Below, in pieces: positions 15,594 through 24,053 of a stretch of DNA of 64,000 bases (position 1 is its first letter; each line of letters begins with the position of its first letter). The translations under genes and the position numbers were made by a program. Source of the DNA: Caulobacter endophyticus (GTDB lineage Bacteria; Pseudomonadota; Alphaproteobacteria; Caulobacterales; Caulobacteraceae); contig NZ_JARQWV010000004.1 in the NCBI RefSeq assembly GCF_029543245.1, positions 186,001 through 250,000 of the forward strand. Direction: 5' to 3'. The notes beneath the pieces were generated by a model, which was given only the letters and a program-made list of their open reading frames with translations, was not told the DNA's origin and did no database searches.

Positions 15594-15640
15594 GTCGTGT
15601 TCTTGGAGAGGTGCCAACGTCGGCAACTGGCGCCACCCGG
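15594..15640. repeat. Degenerate intergenic repeat (TGGCGC family)
   Basis: GTGTTCTTGGAGAGGTGCC followed by AACGTCGGCAACTGGCGCC. One of about ten related 40-bp segments in the window (others at 12921, 16489, 17331, 21476, 24757, 30350, 32800, 32856 and 37417). It lies in a gene-free interval 15470-15693 downstream of two convergent genes. Confidence 0.6.
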
Positions 15641-15693
15641 TCGGCAATGTGGACCTGCGGATTGGCAGGGAAGGGTGGGGAGCGGACTTCGCC

Positions 15694-16383
15694 TCAGTCC
15701 TGACCGACAGGTGGCCGGTGTAGCGCCCAATCCTCCATGCCCTCGATCGTAAGTGAGGGAAGCCCTCCGATATGGATGAAGCGCGTTTCCAGCCAGCACC
15801 AGTCGTCCGGGCTGTCTGCGGCCGCTTGCCTCTCCACAGGGCAAGGTCTTGCTTCGTAGGAACAGATCGCGTCGTGGCTTGGGAGGTAGCGACAGGATGC
15901 AGTGCGGACACGAACCCGAGCGGCTCTATTCATCGAGCGGCCGTCAACCACGCCCACCGATTGAATGATCTGGTCAAGTCGGAGCCCTGTCTCCAGCTGG
16001 GCAATGTCGCGAGCAGATGGAAGAGCCCACGGGATGAAGCGACAGTGTTCAGTCAGGCTCGTCAACAACCACTGCGCGCCGTTGCGCTCGAATAGGGCCG
16101 AGCAGGAATAACGTGGGCCTCCGTAGGCGGCGAACGTTGTGAACCGACAGGAAGCCGGCCCGGGCCCTCGGAGCTTGCAGCGAGACTCAGAAACGAAAGA
16201 CTCTGGCGGCCTTCCGCAGGTTGCCTGCTCCGGACAAGGCAGTCGCGCGATGTAGTTGCGATAGGCGCTCTCGACTTCAGCAACGTCCGGAGTTCCTGAC
16301 GAGCCGCGATCCGGCGCCTGAGAGGGCGTGGCACAGGCTGCCAACGCCAGGGCGAACAGTAGGGTGCTAAGTCGAAACGGCAT
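15694..16383 (-). CDS. Predicted lipoprotein with duplicated Cys-rich halves
   Basis: A 229-residue protein. MPFRLSTLLFALALAACATP is a lipoprotein signal with lipobox LAAC (Cys17). The mature part contains eight or more Cys in two similar segments: SRCKLRGPGPASCRFTTFAA with YSCSALFERNGAQWLL, and VRVRTASCRYLPSHDAICSY with DDWCWLETRF. This implies two disulphide-stabilised repeats outside the cytoplasm. No family recognised. The gene is isolated and convergent with the 15221 gene. Confidence 0.72.
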   Translation of the reverse strand: MPFRLSTLLFALALAACATPSQAPDRGSSGTPDVAEVESAYRNYIARLPCPEQATCGRPPESFVSESRCKLRGPGPASCRFTTFAAYGGPRYSCSALFERNGAQWLLTSLTEHCRFIPWALPSARDIAQLETGLRLDQIIQSVGVVDGRSMNRAARVRVRTASCRYLPSHDAICSYEARPCPVERQAAADSPDDWCWLETRFIHIGGLPSLTIEGMEDWALHRPPVGQD

Positions 16384-16488
16384 CCATCATCCTCCTGTAG
16401 CCGCTCCGCAGACGAACTGACATTACACCCAATGGCCCCTTTCCGCTGTCTGAAACTGGCCCGAAGCGAAGGGCCCGCGACCACTCGC

Positions 16489-16556
16489 GCCAACGTCCGC
16501 AATGGGTCGTGAGCGGTCGCCAACGTCAACGATGCAATGTCCCGAATTTGGCGTGA
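16489..16556. repeat. Degenerate intergenic repeat, double (TGGCGC family)
   Basis: CCAACGTCCGCAATGGGTCG then CCAACGTCAACGATGCAATG ending AATTTGGCGTG. Two diverged copies of the same motif in the 262-bp gap upstream of the integrase gene. Confidence 0.5.
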
Positions 16557-16645
16557 TGTAATGTTCGCTGCGCGCCGCTGCCGCCATGAGCGTCCGATCA
16601 TGGTAGGATGAGGCGAGGGGAGTAGCCAATTCGCAGGAGGCGAAC

Positions 16646-17272
16646 ATGGCTCAATTTGACCTCTTCCTTCCGCCCAAGCGTCCTTGGAATACTGGCCGCA
16701 TCATCGGTCCCAAGCCGCCGTTCAAGCCCAGGCACATCTGGGGAATCCGACAGCAGCTCAAAGCGAACGGGCGTGTCCGGGACCTAGCCATGTTCAATTG
16801 CGCCATCGACGCCAAGCTGAGAGGCTGCGATTTGGTGAAGCTGCGGGTAAGCGACGTGGCGCCAGGCGGTTCGCTTCGAGCGCGCGCGACGATCATCCAG
16901 CAGAAGACCGGTCAGCCGGTGCCGTTCGAAATTACAGAGCCCACAAGGGACGCTCTGGCAGTTTGGCTGAAGGTGCGCGGCCGGCGTAACGACGACTGGC
17001 TGTTTCCCAGCCGCAGTCGATCAGGCGATCACGTCAGCACTCGGCAGTATGCCCGCCTTGTTGATAAGTGGGTGTCGATGATCGAGCTTGAGCCACGGGC
17101 CTATGGCACGCATAGCCTCCGCCGAACGAAGGTCGCGCTGATCTACAAGAAGACCGGCAACTTGCGCGCCTGCCAACTCCTCCTCGGACACAGAAAACTC
17201 GAGAGTACGGTCCGATACCTTGGCATCGAGGTCGATGACGCGCTGGAGATGTCGGAGCAGATCGACCTGTAA
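16646..17272 (+). CDS. Minimal tyrosine recombinase/integrase
   Basis: A 208-residue protein. Catalytic residues of the tyrosine recombinase fold are in place: R59 in IDAKLRGCDLVKLRV, H156 and R159 in GTHSLRRTKVALIY, H182 in LLGHRKLESTVRYLG, and Tyr191. There is almost no N-terminal core-binding domain, only about 45 residues before the catalytic fold, so it is much shorter than phage integrases. These solo catalytic-domain recombinases are frequent in Alphaproteobacteria. I saw no attachment-site repeats or tRNA next to it, so its substrate is unknown and it is not obviously the integrase of an element here. Confidence 0.88.
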   Translation: MAQFDLFLPPKRPWNTGRIIGPKPPFKPRHIWGIRQQLKANGRVRDLAMFNCAIDAKLRGCDLVKLRVSDVAPGGSLRARATIIQQKTGQPVPFEITEPTRDALAVWLKVRGRRNDDWLFPSRSRSGDHVSTRQYARLVDKWVSMIELEPRAYGTHSLRRTKVALIYKKTGNLRACQLLLGHRKLESTVRYLGIEVDDALEMSEQIDL

Positions 17273-17330
17273 AGCGCCGGCTCACCCCCGTTTACTGCGG
17301 CGCGGGCGGCTCGGCGCGCCTCCCACGAAC

Positions 17331-17373
17331 GCGCCTTCCTGGAGGCACGTCAACGTCAACAATTGGCGCGACC
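17331..17373. repeat. Degenerate intergenic repeat (TGGCGC family)
   Basis: GCGCCTTCCTGGAGGCACG followed by TCAACGTCAACAATTGGCGCG, between the integrase and the secreted-protein gene. It occupies part of the 270-bp gap 17273-17542. Confidence 0.6.
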
Positions 17374-17542
17374 TCGTCCGCGCGGAAAGCCAGAATGCCC
17401 CTGAAGATCGGCCGCGCGGTCAAACGTCAGGCGGGTCCTTGGAATTGGCTGTGGACTGCGCCAGCCGCGGGTTGAAGTTGTCACGAGACACCTGCCACTG
17501 TCGGCCTGCGGCGCGCCGCCGAACTCAAGGAGATCCAGGTCC

Positions 17543-18331
17543 ATGTCGGACAAACGCCTTAACACCCGCGCATGTTTTGCCTTGCTGTCGCTCGGCAGCG
17601 CCATGCTGGCGACGTCCGCCCTGGCGCAGGTCACGCCGTCTGACGTCCGTGACTTGATCGGCGCGCGGGGTTCGAGCGGCGAGGCGGAACTAGCGTCGCG
17701 CGGCTACGTCAACACCGGCGTCCAATCGGGCGATGATCGCAAGTGGACCTATTGGTGGAATGCGAGGCGCGGCGTCTGCCTGTCGGTGTCGACGGTCAAC
17801 GGTCGCTATGACTCGATCGTCTCGACGCCGGCTCCCGACTGCCGGCAGGGCGGCGGCAGGGCCGACGACGACCGCGGCTATCGTCCGCCGGAATTCGGCT
17901 ATGGCCGTCCGGGCGGCGGCTATCGCGAGCACATTGCGCTGGTCTGCTACGGCGAGGGCCAGCGCATGACCAACCAGATGAAGTCCGGATATGAGTGGGA
18001 CTCGGACAAGCACCGCTATGTGCCGCGCAGCGGCTTCGAGCTTTCGCGCCAGGACTACGACACCTCGGTCACCATCGAGATCGACGGTGGCCAGGGTCGC
18101 ATCCGTCCCGCCAAGAACATGATCCCGCCGCTCCATTCGAGCAGCGACGGCGGCTGGTACGATATCGCCAACCTGTCGGTCTCCCGCGATTTCATCCGGG
18201 GCGAGTTCAAGTTGAACGGCGCAAACCGTCCCAAGATGACGATCGACCGCCGCGCGGGCCGCATCACGCTGGATGGCCTGACCAAGTTCAGCGGGACCTG
18301 TGATCCCCTGGATGGCGACCGCAAGTTCTAG
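17543..18331 (+). CDS. Secreted protein with duplicated N-terminal domain, 262 aa
   Basis: Signal peptide MSDKRLNTRACFALLSLGSA to about residue 29 (cleavage after ALA). Residues about 30-95 (TPSDVRDLIGARGSSGEAEL, YVNTG, DDRKWTYWWN, CLSVSTVNGRYDSIVSTPAP) are nearly the same as in the next protein. A Gly/Arg/Tyr-rich linker leads to a C-terminal beta-rich domain with CYGEGQRM and TIEIDGGQGRIRP. The N-terminal domain appears in other alphaproteobacterial exported proteins, but I cannot name it. AAGGAG precedes the ATG. It is 54 bp from the next gene and likely in the same transcript. Confidence 0.75.
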   Translation: MSDKRLNTRACFALLSLGSAMLATSALAQVTPSDVRDLIGARGSSGEAELASRGYVNTGVQSGDDRKWTYWWNARRGVCLSVSTVNGRYDSIVSTPAPDCRQGGGRADDDRGYRPPEFGYGRPGGGYREHIALVCYGEGQRMTNQMKSGYEWDSDKHRYVPRSGFELSRQDYDTSVTIEIDGGQGRIRPAKNMIPPLHSSSDGGWYDIANLSVSRDFIRGEFKLNGANRPKMTIDRRAGRITLDGLTKFSGTCDPLDGDRKF

Positions 18332-18384
18332 ACTCCAGAGCCGGCGCGTCTTGTCGCGCCGGCGCTCTTTCACCATCCGAGGAG

Positions 18385-19065
18385 ATGATGATGCGACGTT
18401 TGGCCATAACGCTGGGCATGACGCTGCTGGCGACCGCGGCGGCTGGATCCGCCCTGGCGCAGTCGACCCCGGCCGACGTCCGGGATCTGGTCGGCGCGCG
18501 CGCCTCGAGCGGGGAAGGGGTCCTGGCCTCGAGAGGCTACGTCAATGTCGGCGGCCAGGCGGGCGATGACCGCAAATGGACCTATTGGTGGAACGAGCGG
18601 CGGGCGACTTGCCTGTCGGTGACCACCCTCAATGGCCGCTATGACGCCATCGTCTCGACCCCCGCGCCCGATTGCCGTCGCCGGCCATCGCCCAGCACCT
18701 TGCCGGGGCCTGTCGGCGGCCCGGTGTCCGACAGTCGCGCCGAGGATATCCGCTTCGAGCGCGGAGCCTCGTCGGCGACCCGGCGCGGCGTAATCCGGGG
18801 TTATGAGACGGTGACCTACCGGCTGGACGTCCGCGCCGGCCAGATGATCAACGTGTCGATGCAGGGCAACAACCGCTCGGGCTATTTCAACGTCACCCCG
18901 CCGCGCGCCAACCAGGCCGTGTTCAACGGTTCGACTAGCGGGAACCGCTGGCGCGGCCGGGCGGCGACCAGCGGCCCCTACGAGATCCAGGTCTATCTGA
19001 TGCGCAACGCCGCCCGTCGTGGTGAACAGCTGCGCTACACGCTGGACGTTGGCGTCACCCGCTAG
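18385..19065 (+). CDS. Secreted protein: shared N-terminal domain plus g-type lysozyme inhibitor-like domain
   Basis: A 226-residue exported protein. Signal peptide to about residue 25 (SALAQ), then the same roughly 65-residue domain as the upstream protein (DVRDLVGARASSGEG, KWTYWWNERRATCLSV). The C-terminal 105 residues (VTYRLDVRAGQMINVSMQGN, GYFNVTPP, FNGSTSGNRW, YEIQVYLMRNAARRGE) resemble PliG-type inhibitors of g-type lysozyme and related beta-sandwich domains. The next gene encodes a LprI-like protein, another family tied to lysozyme inhibition, which strengthens the reading. Likely role: protection of peptidoglycan in the periplasm (inference). The start could be any of three consecutive ATG codons. 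Confidence 0.7.
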   Translation: MMMRRLAITLGMTLLATAAAGSALAQSTPADVRDLVGARASSGEGVLASRGYVNVGGQAGDDRKWTYWWNERRATCLSVTTLNGRYDAIVSTPAPDCRRRPSPSTLPGPVGGPVSDSRAEDIRFERGASSATRRGVIRGYETVTYRLDVRAGQMINVSMQGNNRSGYFNVTPPRANQAVFNGSTSGNRWRGRAATSGPYEIQVYLMRNAARRGEQLRYTLDVGVTR

Positions 19066-19474
19066 GTCGGCGCTCGCCGAGCCTGCTCGTCAGTCTAGCC
19101 AGATCCTTGAGCCGCGCTGCGTTGGCGCGCGCGATGTAGCCGCGGCTCGAGGACTTGAAGACGCAGGCGTTTCGCCGGGCGAGCCAGGCGCGCTGTTCGT
19201 CTTCGAGAACCGTCGCCGCAGCGGGCGCCAGTCGACCGCGAAGATCGAGATAAGCCGCCTCGACCCGCCCGTTCTGGGCAAGCAGATCGGGACTCTCGCA
19301 AACGATCGTCTCGGCCACAAAAACCTTTTGCGCGCAGTCGAGCAGCGGTGGGCGATCCGGTGGCGGCGGGACGGGCGCTGTCTGCGCCGCAGCGTTCGAT
19401 GCGAGAACCGCCAGCGTCAGCGTCAACGCGGCGCCTCGAAACGGAAACGCGGAACACAATCGAGCCGAGCGCAT
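19055..19474 (-). CDS. LprI/DUF1311-like lysozyme-inhibitor family protein
   Basis: A 139-residue exported protein. The signal peptide spans about residues 1-30 (LTLTLAVLASNAAAQ). The mature part has LLDCAQKVFVAETIVCESPD, AYLDLRGRL, EDEQRAWLARRNACVF, the DUF1311 pattern seen in the N-terminal part of mycobacterial LprI. Its last 11 bases overlap the end of the convergent PliG-like gene. With the two upstream genes it forms a small periplasmic group. Confidence 0.75.
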   Translation of the reverse strand: MRSARLCSAFPFRGAALTLTLAVLASNAAAQTAPVPPPPDRPPLLDCAQKVFVAETIVCESPDLLAQNGRVEAAYLDLRGRLAPAAATVLEDEQRAWLARRNACVFKSSSRGYIARANAARLKDLARLTSRLGERRPSG

Positions 19475-19574
19475 GCGGGAACTCCAATCTCGGCTTGCTG
19501 GCCAGCAGTCTGTCGCGCCAAGGTTACGCTAGCGTGCGACGCCACTACCAGTGCGATATGGAGCGAGGGGCAGG

Positions 19575-20678
19575 ATGACGGACAATGATCGCGGGCTGAG
19601 CCTTGCGTCGCGGATTGCCTCGGTGGTCTGGTTCCTGCTCGGCGTAGGCTTTCTGCTCAGCCTGCCGCCACTGATCGAACTCTATGCCTGGATTCCGCTG
19701 GCCATTCTCGCCCTGGCCGCGGTCCTGGCGGTTCCTGTCGCCGCTGTCACCCGCTTCGTCCTCGACCGCGCGCGGCGCAAGTCGTTCCTGGCCCATTGGC
19801 TCAAGGCCAGCGTCGCCCTCCTGCTGGTCCTGACCACCCTGGCTGCAGCGCCGCTCTACTATCTGGCCGCCATCGTCCAGACCGACCCGTTGCTAGCCCC
19901 GCAGGTCGTGCTGACCAACGGCAAGAAGACGATCCTCTTCCAGGGCATGATGCACATCGGCAGCGACACCTTCTACAAGACCGCGATCTACGACTTGGAA
20001 CACGCCCTCAACGAAGGCTACGTGGCCTATTACGAAGGCGTTCGGCCTGACCCGGCGGGCGATGTGTGGTTCCGCGACACCCTGGCGGGCGGCGGCGATC
20101 TCAACGCCATCTACGGCAGCGCCGGCAAGGCTTGCGGCCTGGCTTTCCAGGGGCCTTATTTTCAGCTGCTGAAGACCGACATCCAGGATCATCCCAACCG
20201 GCACGTCGCCGCCGATGTCACCACCCTGGACCTGAAGACTGAGTACGAGCGGATGATCGCCGCCGATCCGAAGTTCGCCGACGCCATACGCCAGGCGCGG
20301 GAGGCGGATAAGAAGGACGCCGGTATCGCCACCGAGGTCGCCGGCTTCGTTCGTTGGGCCGAGGACGGCACGCCAGGCCACCGCTCGATCGCCGGCGTGC
20401 TCTGCCGCGGCGTGCTGACCTACGCGCTCGGCGACAAGCACAGCCGCGACAAAGATGACCCAATGAACCGGTTGATCCTCGACTATCGCAACCGTCAGCT
20501 GGTCGCCCGTATCGAGGCAGATCCGCGCCAGAAGATCTACATCAACTACGGGGCAGCCCACCTTCCGGGCCTGTTGGCGATGCTGCGTCAAGGCGATCCG
20601 AACTGGAAGGTGGTGTCGGAGAAGTGGTCCCGCGTTGTAGAGCCGCCCGAGGACCTCCAAGGCCGGCCGCTGAATTAG
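19575..20678 (+). CDS. TraB/TIKI-fold membrane protein
   Basis: About 367 residues from the ATG at 19575, which follows GAGGGGCAGG; upstream codons are unlikely. Three hydrophobic segments occupy residues about 15-100 (VVWFLLGVGFLLSL, LAILALAAVLAVPVAAV, ASVALLLVLTTLAAAPLYYL). The soluble part has IHIG-like MMHIGSDTFYK, GYVAYYEGVRP and a final INYGAAHLPGLLAMLR, the GxxH motifs of the TraB/TIKI/GumN superfamily of putative metalloproteases. Substrate unknown. It is divergent from the LprI-like gene and convergent with the next membrane protein. Confidence 0.75.
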   Translation: MTDNDRGLSLASRIASVVWFLLGVGFLLSLPPLIELYAWIPLAILALAAVLAVPVAAVTRFVLDRARRKSFLAHWLKASVALLLVLTTLAAAPLYYLAAIVQTDPLLAPQVVLTNGKKTILFQGMMHIGSDTFYKTAIYDLEHALNEGYVAYYEGVRPDPAGDVWFRDTLAGGGDLNAIYGSAGKACGLAFQGPYFQLLKTDIQDHPNRHVAADVTTLDLKTEYERMIAADPKFADAIRQAREADKKDAGIATEVAGFVRWAEDGTPGHRSIAGVLCRGVLTYALGDKHSRDKDDPMNRLILDYRNRQLVARIEADPRQKIYINYGAAHLPGLLAMLRQGDPNWKVVSEKWSRVVEPPEDLQGRPLN

Positions 20679-20691
20679 CTGTAAGGTCGCG

Positions 20692-21384
20692 TCAGCTGCT
20701 TAAATCAAGGGTCTGGCCAGCCGCCAGGGCGAGTATCAGGGAGATACCGACCACGACCATCCATGCCAGAACGAAGCACCCGAAGGCCGATGCGAACGCG
20801 CGCGTGCGGCCATAACCATTGCGCCGGCGCCAGCGCGTCTCGGTCGCCACGTACCAACTCGAAATGCCGACGAACAGCACGGCGGCATGCGGCCTCAAGG
20901 CAGGCCACCCCGAGAGGACCATCAACGCCAGACCCACGACCAGCGCATACACCGCTGCCGGGAAACACTCCGGATAGACGTGCCCGCGAAGGGTTTTGCG
21001 TGTCATCGGCTGCCTGGCTGTCAAGGTTCGCTCGATCGAGAACAGCAACGGAAATACGCCGTACAGCACCGACTGGAAAATCACCGCGTTCTCATGTGAA
21101 CGCAGCGCCTTGACCGGCGTCTCCAAGAGCGGCGTTGGCGCCATCGGAGCTACGGCGAGACGGATCAGATGGAAGATCAGCAGGCTTAGGATCAGGAAGA
21201 GCGGCGGACTCAGGGCGTCGTCGAACTGCTGTTCCTCCGGCTTCCGCAGTTCGGCATGGGCGTGGTCCAGCATGCGCTGAGGCGTAAACAGCGTCCTAAA
21301 GAGCACGAGGGGGTAGAAGACCAGCCAGCTCATCACCTCGAAGACCAGTTCTTCGAGCGATCTGAGGATCTTCATGAAGTCCAT
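20692..21384 (-). CDS. Predicted multi-pass membrane protein, 230 aa
   Basis: Five or so hydrophobic segments are visible: MSWLVFYPLVLFRTLF, LFLILSLLIFHLIRL, AVIFQSVLYGVFPLLF, AAVYALVVGLALMVLS and AFGCFVLAWMVVVGISLILA. The N-terminus with ELRKPEEQQFDDALSPPLFL resembles permease-like proteins of unknown function. It is convergent with the TraB-like gene, 13 bp apart. Confidence 0.7.
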   Translation of the reverse strand: MDFMKILRSLEELVFEVMSWLVFYPLVLFRTLFTPQRMLDHAHAELRKPEEQQFDDALSPPLFLILSLLIFHLIRLAVAPMAPTPLLETPVKALRSHENAVIFQSVLYGVFPLLFSIERTLTARQPMTRKTLRGHVYPECFPAAVYALVVGLALMVLSGWPALRPHAAVLFVGISSWYVATETRWRRRNGYGRTRAFASAFGCFVLAWMVVVGISLILALAAGQTLDLSS

Positions 21385-21475
21385 TAGCTAGTCCTAGCGG
21401 CGTCGGGATGAGAACCACCGTGCGCCAGACTCGCCCTAGCGTCCAGCCGTCGAGGTGCCGCTTGGCTATCGAGCG

Positions 21476-21520
21476 TCGTGTTGCTGGAGGAAAGCTAACG
21501 GCAGCTTGTGGCGCTGCCCG
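21476..21520. repeat. Degenerate intergenic repeat (TGGCGC family)
   Basis: GTCGTGTTGCTGGAGGAAAG followed by CTAACGGCAGCTTGTGGCGC. In the 269-bp gap 21385-21653, otherwise without recognisable content. Confidence 0.55.
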
Positions 21521-21653
21521 GCCCGCGACGCAGATGTTGGGATCGGCCGTGGTGGGGCGCTAGCGGTGCATGGAATACTTTAGTCGGGCAGATTAATCAG
21601 GAATTTCGCAGCGCTCGAAGGTGGAAACAGCGGCTGTGACAGCAGTGGGTGAA

Positions 21654-22115
21654 CTAGGCGAGGATCGATTGTAGTCTCGAAAGACCGACCTTGGTTTGGC
21701 GGCTCACGATACCCCTAACAAGCAGCGCGATCAGAAGTCGAAGCAAGAAAGAGCGGCTACGGCTCAGGAACTTGAGGCGCAGCTCTGTCACCTGAGGAGA
21801 TTTGGACGTCAGCCTTATTTCCATTCGCGGAAATACCGGGGAAAGCTCGCCCTCGGTGACAAAGAGATCCGGGGCTCGGACCTCGATCGTCCGGATGGTG
21901 AAGACAGTAGTTCGGCCAGAGGGCAGCACGAGGGTTTCCTCATAGGCCTTTCCCGGCGCGCCGTGCGGCAGGTCGTCCAGGGCGACGACCTTCAGGGCCC
22001 CAGGATACCAGCGGGCGTAGTTCTCATGGTTCGCAACGAAGGCGAAGACCTCGTCCGCCGGGCGGGCGATCTCGATGACTTGGTCGGCGAGCGGGATCGG
22101 GGTTTTCTGGCTCAT
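21654..22115 (-). CDS. SRPBCC (START-like) ligand-binding protein
   Basis: About 153 residues from MSQKTPIPL. Upstream in-frame codons would cross the operator and the divergent promoter, so this start is preferred. ADQVIEIARPADEVFAFVAN, HENYARWYPGALKVV and FPRMEIRLTSKSPQVTELRL show the hydrophobic-cavity SRPBCC fold used for binding or modifying hydrophobic compounds. It is divergent from a TetR-type repressor across only 43 bp and is the likely repression target. Confidence 0.83.
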   Translation of the reverse strand: MSQKTPIPLADQVIEIARPADEVFAFVANHENYARWYPGALKVVALDDLPHGAPGKAYEETLVLPSGRTTVFTIRTIEVRAPDLFVTEGELSPVFPRMEIRLTSKSPQVTELRLKFLSRSRSFLLRLLIALLVRGIVSRQTKVGLSRLQSILA

Positions 22116-22126
22116 TGAGCGATCTG

Positions 22127-22148
22127 GACAAATTTGGTTCAATCTGTC
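22127..22148. promoter_or_regulatory. Putative TetR operator
   Basis: Imperfect inverted repeat with arms GACAAATT and AATCTGTC around a six-base centre, in the middle of the 43-bp gap between the SRPBCC gene and the TetR gene. Position and length fit an operator shared by both promoters. Confidence 0.6.
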
Positions 22149-22158
22149 AACTTGCTGC

Positions 22159-22722
22159 ATGGCCACCACGCAGACCACCACCGACGCCATACTGGACGGC
22201 GCTCTGCGCGAGTTCACCCGGCATGGCCTTGCCAAGACATCTATGTCCGACATCGCTCAGTCGGCTGGCGTCTCGCGAACGTCGCTCTACAGCGCCTTTC
22301 CCACAAAGGTCGATGTGTTCCGCGCCTTGAGCGGTCGGATCAACGAGCGTGTCCTTGCTGCGGTCGTCGCCGCCATCTCGACAACGGGGACGTGGGATGA
22401 GCGCTTGCAGGCGATCATCAGCGCGCGCGTCGGATGGGTCTACGACTTGCTTCGCGCCACTGAACACGGTCGAGAACTGATAAGCGAGAAAAACAGAATC
22501 TGCGGCGGCTCCGTCCTCGCAGCGAACGATCGGTTCGAAGCGGTCGTCGCTGGCGTGCTCGCTGAGGCCAGGCTCGAAGCCCAGGACGAGGCGCGGCTCG
22601 CACGTTTACTTATCCAGTCTGTCAACGGGGTCCTAGAACAGGCCTCGACCAGAGAGGAAGCGGAGCAGGGCGTTGAAACCTTGGTCGCCATCTTCTGCGC
22701 CGGTCTGACGGCCGGAAGGTGA
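22159..22722 (+). CDS. TetR-family transcriptional regulator
   Basis: About 187 residues from MATTQTTTDAILDGALREF. The helix-turn-helix is TSMSDIAQSAGVSRTSLYSA followed by FPTKVDVFRAL, canonical for TetR. The C-terminal ligand domain is unspecific. It faces the SRPBCC gene across a palindrome and should repress both until it binds a small hydrophobic inducer (inference from family). Confidence 0.9.
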   Translation: MATTQTTTDAILDGALREFTRHGLAKTSMSDIAQSAGVSRTSLYSAFPTKVDVFRALSGRINERVLAAVVAAISTTGTWDERLQAIISARVGWVYDLLRATEHGRELISEKNRICGGSVLAANDRFEAVVAGVLAEARLEAQDEARLARLLIQSVNGVLEQASTREEAEQGVETLVAIFCAGLTAGR

Positions 22723-22777
22723 GCATTGCCGCGTAGTCGAACGACGCTAGGGTCCCAAGGCGGGCAAGGGGGCCGAT

Positions 22778-23953
22778 GTGTTGGACGATAGCTACCAGAT
22801 GCTCAAGGTCGTCGGGCTGTCGATGACCGTGGCGGTGATTGCGTTCGCTGTGCATTTGCTGCTGGGGCGGCGGACGAAGCGGCGCGATCAGGTTGTTCTG
22901 CTGGCAGGCTTTCTCGTCATCTACGGCGCCTTCAAGCTGGACGCTTTGCTGCTGGAGAGCGGCTTCTATCTTGCGGCGCCGCATATATCGGGCGTGATGG
23001 TGTTCGCGCGCTTCTTGCTGCCGCCGGCGATCTTCTTCTATGCGCGAGCAATGACCTCCCCGGCGCCGCGCTGGCTGGACCGGCGCGACCTTTGGGCCGC
23101 GCTCTGGCCCTGCGCCTTCGTGGCGGCAATGGCGCCGGTCTATCTGCAGGATGCACGGGTCAAGGCGGAGATGATCGCCGGCGATCTGACCGCTTCGCCG
23201 CAAGGGGGCTATGTCGCCCTGCTGTGCAAGATTTCCTTCGTCGCCTTCCTTGGCGTGGCGATCACCTATCTTGTCCTCAGCCTCAATCTTTTGCGCGCTC
23301 ACGGCGTGCGGATCCGCGATGCGTTCTCGAACATCGACGATCTCGCGCTGAACTGGCTGGCCCATGTTCTGCTGGTGCTGGTGGTGGGCTGGGCCTGGAT
23401 CGTCGTCGGAGACTTCTTCGCCATCTGGCGCCTGCGCCCGCCTTGGTATCCGACGCTGACAATTTACCTCGAACTGGCCTGGATTGGCTTCATCGCCCTT
23501 AGTGGCGTGAACCAGCCATCGCTCTACGAAGCGCCGGCAGCCGCCACAAACGCTGCATCGGAGGGCTATGCGCGCTCGGCATTGAGCCGTGAGCAAATGG
23601 CGCGGATTGGCGCCAAGCTCGACCGGGCGCTGGCGCAGGACCGCCTGCACGTCGATCCGAACCTGTCGCTGCACACGCTCTCGGCGCATATCGGCGTCTC
23701 GGAGAACTATGTGTCCGAGACGCTGAACAAGCATCTCGGGGTCAACTTCTTCGAGTTCGTGAACCGGCGACGGATCGACGATGCGTGCGCTCTGCTGCGC
23801 GCCGGCGATTGCTCGGTCCTGAGCATAGCCTACGAGGTCGGCTTCAATTCGCGCTCGACCTTCCATGCCGCGTTCAAGAAACATCTCGGCGCCTCGCCGC
23901 ACGCCTTTCGCAAGGCGGGCCCGCAGCCGCAGGGCGAGGGCACCCAGGCCTAG
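22778..23953 (+). CDS. Membrane-anchored AraC-family regulator
   Basis: A 391-residue protein from a GTG start with AAGGGGG upstream. Residues about 10-250 hold six or seven transmembrane segments (for example VGLSMTVAVIAFAVHLLL and LAHVLLVLVVGWAWIVVG). The last 110 residues are an AraC DNA-binding domain: LSLHTLSAHIGVSENYVSET, then SVLSIAYEVGFNSRSTFHAA and FKKHLGASPHAFRK. Regulators of this layout sense an envelope or medium signal through the membrane domain. It lies 100 bp upstream of a DUF4386 membrane-protein gene, a probable target. Confidence 0.87.
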   Translation: MLDDSYQMLKVVGLSMTVAVIAFAVHLLLGRRTKRRDQVVLLAGFLVIYGAFKLDALLLESGFYLAAPHISGVMVFARFLLPPAIFFYARAMTSPAPRWLDRRDLWAALWPCAFVAAMAPVYLQDARVKAEMIAGDLTASPQGGYVALLCKISFVAFLGVAITYLVLSLNLLRAHGVRIRDAFSNIDDLALNWLAHVLLVLVVGWAWIVVGDFFAIWRLRPPWYPTLTIYLELAWIGFIALSGVNQPSLYEAPAAATNAASEGYARSALSREQMARIGAKLDRALAQDRLHVDPNLSLHTLSAHIGVSENYVSETLNKHLGVNFFEFVNRRRIDDACALLRAGDCSVLSIAYEVGFNSRSTFHAAFKKHLGASPHAFRKAGPQPQGEGTQA

Positions 23954-24053
23954 CGAGTTTTCGACCCAACACATGTCCTGACGGGCCCGTTTGGACGAAA
24001 TGGGCGCGGTACTCCTCCATAGCCTCGGTGCTCAAGCATTGAATGAGGCAGGC

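Noticed and set aside
16384..17542. Attachment-site repeats flanking the integrase
   Set aside because: Only degenerate dispersed repeats were seen. No direct repeat bounding a module and no tRNA gene.
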